Below are positions 11,171 to 23,983 of a DNA stretch of 64,000 nucleotides, in pieces. The notes beneath the pieces are model-generated. The model made no database searches. It worked only from the letters and a program-made list of their open reading frames with translations, and was not told the DNA's origin. The stretch is from Atrina japonica (lineage: Eukaryota > Mollusca > Bivalvia > Pterioida > Pinnidae): the NCBI GenBank assembly GCA_030159075.1, contig BROG01000377.1:637511-701510 (forward strand), read 5' to 3'. The number at the start of each line of letters is the position of its first letter. The stretch's first letter is position 1. A program made the position numbers and the translations under genes.

Positions 11171-11965
11171 TTTGGAACTTTGAAAAGTCAAAAATCTAAA
11201 ATTCCAAAATCTCAAAACGAATTTCGATATTTGATAATGTATACGGAACCGTAAAAGTGACATGATGAAAAAGAAAATTAAAAGTCATGATGAAAAAATG
11301 ATAATTAGGGACCCCAAGAAACTAAAACGTGGCATCAAGATAGTAATTAGGGGTCCAAGATAGTAAATCTAGGCCCCGAGATATCATATTGGTACACGAA
11401 GAAATTGTTTAGAATTGAACTGTTATCTTTCCATATTGCTCCTGATATGGAAAAGAGCGGAGATCTGAGGTGTCTGTGATTGGTCGGTTGTGTAGGGGCC
11501 ACGACTTACTATCTCGAGGCCTCGACATAATAACTTGGGACCCCAATTTAGTATACTGGGGTTCCCACTTACTATCTTGGTGCCCCGATTTAATAACTCG
11601 GGGCCACGACTTACTACATCGGAGCCCAATTTTGGTATTTCAGGGCCCCGATTTACTATCTTGGATCCCAAATTACTATCTTAGGACCCCGTTTTAGTTT
11701 CTCGGGGCCCTGATTTACTATCTTTGACCCCTAATTACTATCTTGGGGTCCCTTAATTACTTTTTTTTATCATATCACTTTCAATTATTTTTTTTTTTCA
11801 TCATGTCACTTTTATGGCTCCGTAATTTTAGGTCTTTGGTAAAAAATATAAAATCCCAAAACAGTTTTAGATCTATACTTGTATTTTGATATTTTAGGTT
11901 TTTAGTTAAGATTTCGATTATCTAAAATCCTTAAATGTTTTGGATTTTTGAACTGTTTTAAAAGT
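11171..11965. mobile_element. Foldback element with palindromic 22-bp repeats inside
   Basis: The left arm (about 11175-11310: aaaagtgacatgatgaaaaa, taattagggaccccaaga) is the diverged reverse complement of the right arm (about 11745-11960: ttggggtcccttaattac, ttcatcatgtcactttta). Between them about twenty units of roughly 22 bp alternate between TTACTATCTTGGGACCCC and its complement-like forms. The 82- and 75-residue frames here are products of this periodicity. No transposase is present. Confidence 0.75.
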
Positions 11966-12092
11966 GTTACACTGACTGTTGAGGGTCTTGTATTATTTTG
12001 CCTAGACGCGGTACGCGAACATGTCATTTACGTCTATGATTATTTCCGTAGCATAGTTTCCCGCGAATGAAGACCAAGTGGCAACAAATCAA

Positions 12093-12125
12093 TTACGTCA
12101 TAAAGTCCTTTGTTCTTTTACGTCA
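12093..12125 (+). promoter_or_regulatory. Two CRE-type sites (TTACGTCA) upstream of KLHL10
   Basis: TTACGTCA occurs at 12093-12100 and again at 12118-12125, that is 86 to 54 bases before the KLHL10 ATG and 25 bp apart. It matches the ATF/CREB/CREM core TKACGTCA. Vertebrate post-meiotic genes are often driven by CREM through such sites, so this could be the germline promoter. Function here is inferred. No TATA box was recognised. Confidence 0.5.
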
Positions 12126-12178
12126 TCATTGACAACTGGGAGGTGTTTGTAGTAAAGTAAACACGGAGTTTACTAAAG

Positions 12179-13142
12179 ATGGATGAGGAAGGCCCTTCCG
12201 CGGAAGGTAAACTAGGAAATAAATTCAGCGTGCATACATGCAACATCTTATGGGAATTTAAAAAAACAGGACAGTTATGCGATGCTGTGATTAAGGTTGA
12301 AGACACCGAATTTCCAATACATCGGAACATAATGTCTGCTTGCAGTCCGTGTTTCCGTGCGTTGTTCACTAATGAATTGTTCAATTCCGACCGACGGAAA
12401 GTAAACTTACCTGGAGTATCGGCGGAAATAATGAGTTTGATAATTGACTACGCTTACACGAGAGAGGCTACAATTACAGTTGATAATGTCGAGAAGGTAC
12501 TTCCTGCTGCAGACCAATTCCATGTAATCGGTTTGGTCAAGTTATGTTGTGATTTTTTGCTTTCCCAGTTGTCGCCCGAGAATTGTATTGGAATAAAAAA
12601 TTTTGCGAAGGCTTATTTTTGCCAAAGTTTAGAGAGGTCGGCATTAAAGTATTTAATGCATAATTTTGCTGACGTGATCTACTTAAGCAATGAATATATT
12701 CAACTCAATATAGACGAGGTTTGTGAAATCCTCAGTTCCGATGATCTTAACGTAAAAAATGAAGAACTGGTTTTCGATGCAGTTCTCCGTTGGATTGATT
12801 ATGATCCCGAATTCCGGAAGTGTCATATAGCTCGTTTACTACAAACCATGAGGCTGGGACTCCTAACAACTCAATACTTTTTGGAAAAGGTGAAAGTTCA
12901 CCCTTATGTGAAAGAAAATGAATCGTGTAAACCAATTGTCATTGATACACTGAAATTCTTGTACGATTTGGATTTGGATGAAGAGAAGGAAGTTGATTTG
13001 AAAAATCCACTCGCAAAACCACGAGTGCCACATGAAATTTTGTTTGTCATCGGAGGATGGAGCGGTGGGTCACCTACCAACATTGTTGAAATTTACGATA
13101 CTCGTGCAGACAGATGGAATGTGTGTGATGTTGTTGATTCAG
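12179..13142 (+). CDS. KLHL10: KLHL10 exon 1: BTB, BACK and first kelch repeat
   Basis: It encodes residues 1-321 plus one base. The BTB runs from [17 protein letters not shown] through [21 protein letters not shown] follows with [13 protein letters not shown] and [14 protein letters not shown]. It ends in kelch repeat 1 ([20 protein letters not shown], then DTRADRW). The donor is TTCAG|GTAATT. The frame runs only three codons into the intron before a stop. Confidence 0.93.
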
Positions 13143-14591
13143 GTAATTAAATGAATTAGTAACGGGGCTACCACTCTATTCGGGGTGTAGGTGGTGTCGA
13201 AAATTTGTGAATTTAAAGTGTAATTACAGTTTTTATCGCATAACATTACTTCCCTTTAGAGGACATAGAATTTTATTAATACAATTATTAACTGGGTCTG
13301 AGGACAAAAGCGATTTTGTTGGAACCCTTGCTCCTGACGCGTCACCCACCCTTTTTCACATACAAATTTTATTTTATATTATCATCACGTCTGGAATTCA
13401 GAAAAAGGCTTCCCGGTACTTTTAAATTAGGCCTAGCAAAATTTACGCGCCTCGTACGCTTGATGAAAACTACTATATACTTCTCCTCCCATCTAACTCG
13501 AGATCCTGGATCCAACCAGGCTTTGTCTGTATATCTTGGATTTTATGGATTTAGACCACCGACTTTGTATTATGTGTTGTGTTTGCCCTACATATCGATA
13601 AAGATATTTTCGTTTGCGTTTTCACAGCATGTAGGGGCCACCGTTGCCGAGTGGTTAGAGCATCGCACTCTCACTTCCTGGTCAGTGCAGGTCCGAGTCC
13701 CGCTGGAACCTAAACTGATTTTGGTGAGAAAGTTTGCCAGTTTACTTGCGGAATGTCGGTGGTTTCTTCCCGTGTACATCATTGTAACCGGGTAAACTGG
13801 CCGCCACCATTAAACTGAAAAAATTGTTGAGTGGGGCGTAAAAAATTCAAAATTCTCAGCATGTATTAATATTTGTAAACAAAATTTGCATTAAATCAAA
13901 ACGTAAACAATTTTCTCTTGTGTTATAATCTGCCAAAGATCTGAAAATTCAATCAATGATGATATCCAATACAGAATGAACGCACCATTTTTTTTATTGT
14001 CAACCCCTTTTAAGGATTTTAAGGATACAGAGTTCATAATTCAATGTCTGGAAGATAGGCCTACTAAACCGTAATTCTACCCTGATTTTGAGTAACTTGC
14101 AGATTACTAGGCGTATTTTAGCGGCTGAACGCTGAACCTTACAAATTAATATATGTATATATAATATGTTGTTTTTTTAGATGCTTAAAACACGACCCTA
14201 ATGAAATATTGTCTGACAATTAATCCAACACTTTAAATTATGTGAAGTAATCAGGGAGAGCGTGCCCCCAAATTTGATAGTTGTGAAACCCTTAATTTTT
14301 CTAAAAAAAAAGTCGGAAAATTGAAAATAAATTTCGTTTTCGCGCCTCGCTGCGCTCTGCGAATCATTTATAAGCTTACACCTACTCCAACTTTGAATCC
14401 CCAGTCTGCTTTTGAAGATGTATGTATGCATTACATCACAAATAGGTATAATATTATGTCTCCAGCCTAAAATACCACCTTTTAATTTTTTTTCTAGATC
14501 CATCGTGTTGTATGCATTATTTGCATAATCAAAAGGCATATGAAAGGAATTTTCCAAAAAAAAAAAAACAAAAACAAAAAACCAAAAAAGA

Positions 14592-14630
<39 letters not shown>

Positions 14631-16027
14631 AATAAATGAAAAATAAAAATAAGATGAAAAATTGAAAATAGAAATTGTCCCTCCCCCACTTTGGATTTGC
14701 TTCCTACACCACTGGTTTACTTAAATCAAGCCCAAGACCATTGTATTAGGATACGGTTTATCTATTGTAGAATTCCAAAACGTTTCGTGGGAGCATGTAC
14801 CCGATCACCTTAGCATTCAGCTTATGTCTGCTAAAACTGGTGACCAGGCGCAGTTTTGTGTCTTGACGCTGACAAAATGTTTGTCCCAGCTTTCAAATTT
14901 CCTAAATTTTCTTAAAATGTGGCAGCGTGTTACGGTTTCTTCTAACGAAATCCTGCCTCACAATAATCCAATGTACAGTGAGATGTATGCTGTATGACTA
15001 CGGTGACTGATTTGTGACATTCGTTATTTCGACTTTTTTTTAAAGTTGTTGTTGTTGTGTTGTTGTTTAATGTCCCACTCAAGAATCTTTCACTGACATG
15101 GAAAGGCCACCAAATGCCGGTGAAGGGCTTCAAATTTTGACCTATGCCCGGCACTAACGGCCATTGAGCAGTGAGGGTTCTTTAACATGCCGACACCTAC
15201 TGTGACACGGGACCTCGGGTTTTTCTGTCTCATTCGAACGACAAAAAAGTCAGCTGCCTCCGCCGAGGCTCGAACTCGCGACCCACAAAACCCAGTTGGT
15301 TATCAAGTTTGTTGAAAATTTAAATGTCTGCGTCTAGCATATAAAGATACATGTTGGATTTGTTTTTCATTTGCCATTACACCGCTAAAATATTCCACCG
15401 ACTTTAAAAATGTCAAGGGACAATATTTTGAGTGTTTTACTATAAAAAAAAAACTGCGACTACGAAAACGAAACACGATGTAGGTTATGAAGCCGAATAA
15501 TCCAGTCGTTATATTCCCTCACTACCTTAACGCCTGAATGCATACACAATAAGAATTCTTCAACCGTAAGAAATTTTTACTGTGCCAGATTGTGACGTCA
15601 TAGTAGTTCACGTCAAAATTTTGTGACGTTGCATTGACTTCTTCGCAACACTCGAGTTTTTTTTTTTAAATTACTGGTAAAAGAAAGTTGTGATTTATGG
15701 TAAAATTACAACTGTAAGCCTATTAGATCTATTCATTTGCAGTATACGTTCAATATATTTTCTTTGATTTTTTAAATAAATGGATTTACCCTCGATTTTT
15801 CCTCAAATTTGAAACGGAAATCCAGACTCCGCACGGAATCATATATTCCACGTCTCTGTTTAATCACCTCAATCAGATGAACTGTTACCCAAGTGTGACG
15901 TTACTGATCAAGCTTGTCCTAAATATAAGAAAGTCAGTAACGTGAATGATTAATGCACTTGATCGGAACTCTTCATATCCGATAGGGCATGAAAGCTAAC
16001 CAGTTAAAATGTTTCTCGCCGTTTTCG

Positions 16028-16058
<31 letters not shown>

Positions 16059-19000
16059 ACCCCCCACCCCCCACCCCCCCACCCCCCAAAAAACCCCAAA
16101 AAACAAAACAAAAAACAGGAAGCCCATCAGAGACGTTCTATATATATGGATTTCTATTTCAAATTTGAGGATAAATCGAGGATAAATAAATGTTCGGAAA
16201 AAACAAAGAAAATATATTGAACGTGTAATGCAAATTAATGATTTTTACAAAAAATCACAACTTTCTTTTACCAGTAATTTGAAAAAAAACCTCGATTGCT
16301 GCGAAGTTATCAATGCAACGTCACTAAATTCTGACGTAAATTCCTATGACGTCACAATCTAGCACAGTAAAAAATTCTTCCGGTTGAAGCATTCTGTTTG
16401 TGTATGGATTCTGGCGTTAACGTAGTGATCGAAGTGAGCGAAATATAACGACTGGATTATTCAGGTTAAAATGTTCCTCGCCGTTCTCGAAAAAACAGGA
16501 ACCCAATCAGAGACGTTCAATATATGATTCTGCGGAGCTTGGATTTCCATTTCAAATCTGAGGATAAATCGAGGATAAATAAATGTTCGAAAAAAACAAA
16601 GAAAATATTCTGAACGTGTAATGCAAATTAATGATAGGTTTACTTGTAATTTTACGAAAAATCACAACTTTTTTTTACCAGTAATTTGCACCTCGAGTGC
16701 TGCGAAGTAGTCAATGCAACGTAACAAAATTCTGACGTAAATTCCTATGACGTCACAATCTAGCACAGTAAAAATTGTCTTCCGGTTGAAGCATTCTGTT
16801 TGTGTATAGATTCAGGCGTTAACGTAGTGATCGAAGTGAGCGAAGCAAGGAAGTGTTATATAGCCTACTAACTCGAATGATTGCAGCGCCCTCTTCCGGT
16901 CAAAGTCAAGCTGATTTGATCAGTGACGTCACAGTTGGGTAACAGGCCCCGCTTGTATAAAACATCTCAAATTTGAGATTTCCTCAAGCTTGAATGACGT
17001 TGAGATTTCCTCAACTGAGTTTTCCTCAAAATCGGCTTGTATAAACATTCCTCAAATACCTTGAGGAAAATCTCAGCTGAGGGAAAAGTTGAGGGATTAC
17101 TCATTGATATAAGTGGCCCAAAGAGAACTCTTTAAGGCTAAATGGCAAGAAAGCTGACAGCTACTTACGGGAAATTGATGCTTGCGCGGTGGCGCTCCGT
17201 ATTAATATTTTAGGCCTATACGAAGAAAGTATAGTGATTGATATGTATAAACTACATGTAGATGGGTACATACTACTGTAGTGTTACCTGCATTTTAAAA
17301 CAAACATTTTTATCTGTGTTATGTACACCATTAGATTTGTTTTCTCACATTTCAGTTTAGTTTATTCCGAATCTATAGAAAGATATTTGAAAATGATGAA
17401 TAATATGAACTGAATGGGATTGTGAAAATATCGATTGTAACAATGTTATGTGTATATTCTTGATATATGACCACAGTAGCCTTGTTTTTTTCCCCGTTGT
17501 CTTTCTGTTTTTATTCATGGCAACGAAATCATTTATGTATTTACTTCCGTACCTCACAGAAACATGTACATGTATTTATCAATGAAGCAGACAAATTGTG
17601 CAATTTCAGTCAAGATGATTATTTGTTACGACGAATTTTGCAAGCTATTCCTTTACACCCATTCCCGCTATATTTTAAGTCAGCTTGAATCATTTCACTT
17701 GTACCTGGGAGTTGAAAAAAAAACCACACACACAAAACAAAAAACAAACAAATGAAAGTTTTTACTGGTTTTTTTTTGTTTTTGTTTTTTGTTTTGGTGT
17801 ATTTTTACCTGCAAGCCAACGCCTGTGATCATCTTAGATATGTGTAGATCTATAGGCCCTTGTGTGACATCAATCTGATCACAGGAAGTGAAATTTTGTC
17901 GGTATAATTGATAAACAAATCATTTACATAGCTTGCCCCTCCCTTGTTTACCTCCTCATTACAGAGGGCAAGCTATGTAAATGATTTGTTTATCAATATA
18001 CCGACGGAATTTCAGGTTCCTGTGACCTGACGTTATGCTTGAACTTTGTAATTTCAAAATTATTTTTTCAGATAATATAATTAAGATAAGATAATTTTAA
18101 TTTAAAAATCCGAAAAAATAACATCAGAAGCTTAAACTCTGCAGAACTTTTTTTTGCCGACTAAAAGTTTCTCGGAGTCAATTAATTTTATTTACTTATA
18201 GAATGGGTCTCCGCAATAATTTTCTCGGACTTGTTGGTTAGGCCTGTGGCTTTTTTCCCATGTAGGGGATGAAATTTGTTTACACTGGACGAGAATAAGT
18301 GTAGTCATTTTAACATATATTTTTAAAAAGGTGCATTCAGGCACATCGATTGACTTTCAGTGTCCACTTGAAAAAAAAAGCAGTTACATAAATTAGTAAA
18401 TCAAATGCATTCCGCCAGCATGAAACACGGTTAAACATAATCCCACAGTATGTAAGTGTATACAACATATTTAATTATAAGGGTGATGTCTGCCATGTTT
18501 GTTTACATGTTTAGGGATTCCTCAAGCATTTTAGACTGCTATGAAGCTCTCTCAAATATTTGAGGAAAATCTCAAATTTTGTTTAGGAAAAGTAGGATAA
18601 GAAGTTTTATACAAGCCGATTTGAGGAACGCCTCAAATCTTGAGGAAAAACTTCAAGTTGAGGAAAATCTCAAATATTCCCCCTCAACTTGCGTTTATAC
18701 AAGCCAAACTGAAAAATCTCAAAATATTTGAGGAAAATCTCAAATTTGAGGAAAACTCAAGAGTTGAGATGTTTTATACAAGCGGGGCCAGTTCATCTGA
18801 TTGAGGTGAAACAGTTTTAAAACTGTTACCCAGTTGTGACATCATTGATTTAACCGAGGTGTCGAATATTATGACGTCATTAAATTTAATAAATGGATAG
18901 GCCAATTATTGATTGATTCACAGGGCAGCTGAAGGATTTTAACACAAAATGCGTGCAAGCCCACTGTAGGGACTTTGACCGTAAGATGGCTCTGTAATCA

Positions 19001-22000
19001 TTCGAGTTAGTAGGCTATATAACACTGCCTCGCTTGTATTTATGAGACGCTGATTTGATCAGTGACGTCACAGTTGGACAAGAGTTCATCTGATTGAAGT
19101 GATACAGTTTTAAAACTGTTACCCAATTGTGACACATTGATTTAACCGAGGTGTCGAATATTATGACGTCATCAAATTTAATAATTGGATAGGCCAATTA
19201 TTGACTGAGTCTAAGGGCAACAACTTTCCTCAACTTATATATGGCTTAACGACACAGATCACCGACTTTAAACTGTTTTTGTAAGGATTCTCCGAGTTTT
19301 AATAATGTGTTCAAAGTCGGTGATCTGTGTCGTTTAGCCATATGTAAGTTGAGGGCTAGTCAAAATGACATATAACTATTAATTTAAATAAATTTTTATT
19401 GATTTTAATTTTATCAGAAAACATCCAATGCTACGAGCGCTTGTGCTCTAGACTGTAATATATGGATATTACAGTATTCTTCACTAATTCATAAAATTTG
19501 ATGCAGCTTTTTAATAACCCAACCCTGCCATATGTGCTTTTAATATAGGTCGGCTTAGTTAGTAATAATGACCATTTATAATGACATACCCCACGCTTAT
19601 GCCATTGTAGCATTTTTTTTTTCATTTTCTACATATAGGACCACGTGCATATCACGGAACTGCGGCAGTGGGTCACCTTATTTACATCATAGGCGGCTTT
19701 GATGGCGTGGAACATTTCAACAGCGTACGATGTTTTAATCCTCAGAGTAAAGAATGGACGGAAGTTGCGCCAATGAACGCCAAAAGGTAATACAAGAAAA
19801 AGTCCAAATCATGGTCATAACCAGGACCCGAAAACAGATGAGACAGGGGATTGGGATCGCCGTCTGAGGCACCCTAAGTTGGGGGTTGCAATGTGGGCGA
19901 AAACCCTATGGAGAAAATTTATATAAAAATAACAGTTTTCAAACATTTCTATGACATTATTTATATATATAAAAAAAGAATTGGCAAAAATTCCTCATCT
20001 GTCTCATAGGTATTTTTTTATGGGGAGCCGTTTTACTTTTTAATACCAGTTAGTGATATCAGTCTTTCGAATAGGTGATATCACTAATTCAATAAGTGAT
20101 ATCACCTATTCGAATAAGTGATATTTCCTAATATTTGAAAGAGTGATATCACCTATTCGAAAGATTGATATCACTTGTACCAATAAGTGATATCACTTAT
20201 AAAAACGAATAGGTGATATCACTCTTTCAAATAGGAGATATCACTTTATACGTTTTATAGGTGATATCACCTATTCGAATAAGTGATATCACCTATTCGA
20301 ATAGGTGATATCACTTTACAACACGAATAAGTGATATCACTTATTCGAATATTCAAATTTGGAAACAGCAAAAACCTTATGCTCCCCATTTCGTCCATAA
20401 ATGTAAATCTGCAGTGAATATCACTAGGCCTATATCATATATGGAAGAACAAAGCGCAAAGGACGATATTACGGTATCGTAATAAAGGCACAGCGCTGCA
20501 GAATCGGAGTCGTCTTCCGTGTCTGTTGTAATAATGGACGGAGTTCAGCATTCAAAGCAGACGGAGTCGCTGAAACCATAACGCCGACTCTTGCCATTTT
20601 GAACTAGGGTCCGATTTCCATACAAAATTGTTTTAAAAGTGGTTGAACTTAAAACACTCGATATAATTCTTTGGACCAAATGTAAGGAAACAAAAAAAAA
20701 ATGACATAAGTCATATTTTTGTTAGACCCAGGAATATATTTTATTTTTGTGTAGGGCGCATTCATTGGCATTGGTTCATAAGTGATATCACCTATTCGAA
20801 TAGGTGATATCACTTTACAAAACGAATAGGTGATATCACTTAATCGAATAAGTGATATCACTTTACAAAACGAATAGGTGATATCACTTAGTCGAATAAG
20901 TGATATCACTTATTCGAGTAGGTGATATCGCTCATTCATTTGAATAGGTGATATCTTTCATTCGAATAGGTGATATCACTCATTCGAATAGGTGATATAA
21001 CTTAAGAATTTATAAAAGAGATATCACCTATTCGCATAAGTGATATCACCTATTCGAATGAGTGATATCACCTATTCGAAAGAGTGATATCAGTGACTGG
21101 TATTTAAAAGTAAAACGGCGTCCCATAGTTTTTGGTATATCCCGGCTTCTTGTCCACTTAGATTGATAAAATATAACAAAAAAGAGATATACACAGGCAT
21201 AAAATTCTTAATTCCTATAAATTTTGTGAAAAGTGCTTGGGAAAGCACTTCTTCGATTGCAATTGATTAACTTGACCTTACTATTACTAAACTGAACCAG
21301 ATCTTATTTTCACAAAGTACATAGGGATATAAGATTTTGTATGCCTGTGCATAGCTTTTATCATGTTGTTATTGTACATCAAGTAAAATTAGTAAAAGGA
21401 GATAAAATGGATTTTTTAAAAAAAAAATTTTATTTTTATTTATTTATTTATTTTTTTGGTAAACACAGCTAATGTCCCTTTAATATGGTTACATAATTTT
21501 TGGTGTTTGTTATGAACAGAGCATCTTTTTAAGGGCGGCTACATCAGAATTATCTTTAAAATCAACAATGTCTTGACTTTGTATTTTGGATATATCGAAT
21601 CTCAATCGGGAGTTCTCTGAAGTGTTCCTCTAATTGGTCTGGATATATTTACAGTTTTCTTGTGGCAGCTAAATGTAGTTCTTCAATTTCTTGTTACTTT
21701 TTAAATGAACATATAATAATTTATAAAAAATTATGACTACTATTATTATTTGTTATAATTATGCAAAATATAACACAATTTACATATTATTTTACAATGA
21801 TATAAAATCAGAATTGGGGAAAAAAAACCATATTAAGCGTGGAGCGGTGGTGATAGTGCAATCTCTTGCATAGAGTTGTCGGTCTTTGCACGTCTCAACA
21901 ATCTCTTACATAGAGTTGTCGGTCTTTGCACTTCTCAACAATCTCTTACATAGAGTTGTCGGTCTTTGCACTTCTCAACAATCTCTTACATAGAGTTGTC

Positions 22001-23892
22001 GGTCTTTGCACTTCTCAACAATCTCTTACATAGAGTTGTCGGTCTTTGCACTCCTTAACAATCTCTTACACAGAGTTGTCGGTCCTTGCACTCCTTAACA
22101 ATCTCTGTCAACGTCTAAAAAGAAGTCCCAAAACATGTGGTCATGTAGCCCACAGAATGTATATAATAACCAGATTACACAGAGTACGGAAACTCTTCGC
22201 AGTATAAATATAGCCTATATTTATATCCATTTCTAAAAGTATTATCACCTCAAATAGTATTTTTTTTCTAAAAGCAGCACTAAAAAAATGCGAAAGAGAC
22301 CGACATATTATAACGAGCAAAATCTATTGAAGATTTATATATTTTGCCAGAATCTGGCAAAAGTCGAGACGTTGACAGATTATTGAAGAGTGTAAGGACC
22401 GACAACTCTGTGTAAGGAATTGTTGATAGTGGTCTAAGCCAAGCCACGAGCTAGCGGAGACGGCGTCGCCGCTGTTTCGGAGTGTGAACTACTATTAGAC
22501 TACCTTACCATTATATAACTAATGACAATTTCCCATGTGACCTTATCAAATCCTTACTTCATTTCAGAAGCAACACCCATGTCAAACGTAATCTCAAGAT
22601 GAATGTCACGCATATGTTTGATTGTGTTTGTAAAACTTTTTTCGCCGCTCGATTCTCAGCAGTTAAGGTCACGTGGGACGACACAAATTCTAGTGTTCTA
22701 TGAATACGCCAATTCCACAGTGGAGTCCCAATAAAAGCGAATTATTCGAAATATTCGCTGATTTTGATTAATTAATGCAATTACCAATATAGTACCTGTC
22801 TAACAAGATTGTCTTTGGGAATGAAGAAATAATTACTTAAAATCGACGATGGGGACACATTGTTTTTTTTTCTCTTTTCCATGGTGGCATCCTTGTCCCC
22901 TGTCCTTTTGTCTCTTTTTATCATTCCGTCAAATAACTTGAGTTTCTCTGCTCCAAATTTTTACCAATTAGACATGGTGCTTAAATAATAAGTTTAACTT
23001 AGATATTCGTTTTTATGCGCCCGCTGTTAGGCGAAAGGGGCATTAAGGGTTACCCTTGATAGTCTGTCCGTCTGTTTGTCCATCCGAATTTCGTTTCCGT
23101 ACTCTAACATTAATTTGCCTTATTCAAATTTTATTAACCCTTTCAGCCCTACAGACCACTGTAGACTGGTCATAAACAATAGAAAGAGCATACCATTCAG
23201 ATATTCAGGGGTGAAAGGGTTAAACTCATACACAAATCAAAGAACTAAAAGATGCAAACAGAGTTCGAATTTCGGCAGTTAGTCATTAACCGTTCCAGAG
23301 TTATGCCCCATTATATATTGAAAATGGATTTTTTTTTTCGTTTCCGCAGCATAATTTCAGTTTGTCTAATCAGACCTTTATAACACATTGATATTGTTGT
23401 TACTTTAAATTGTTTGTAGATGCTATGTTAGCGTGGCTGTTTTGGATGGTTACATTTATGCATTAGGTGGATTTGATGGCAGGATTAGACAGAACTCTGC
23501 TGAAAGATTCACACCGTCCAAGAATCAGTGGAGTTTGATCAGCCCCATGTTTCACCAGCGTAGCGATGCTAGTGCCACCACACTGAATGGTATATAAAGA
23601 TATTTGTTCAAATCTTTCTCAAGATAACTCTTACACGATGTCACAATTTACCGTGGGCAGTCCCTGTATTAAACCATAATTCTTAGCACAACGGTGGGAC
23701 GGGTGGTTGGGGGTGGGGGTAATTTACACGATACATCCTTCATCGCGTATTAAATGTAAATTACCCCCACGCGTAAATTACCACGTTTACAGTAACATAT
23801 TCTAAATATTTTACCAACCTATTAAAATACCATGAAACGACAATAAATATGTGAAAATGCATTGTTGATTTTAAGAACACATGCATGAGTAA

Positions 23893-23983
<91 letters not shown>

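Noticed and set aside
14198..14689. 163-residue - strand frame with a poly-Tyr stretch
   Set aside because: It is built on an (AAT)n run and T/A-rich sequence, with no recognisable domain and no splice or promoter context.
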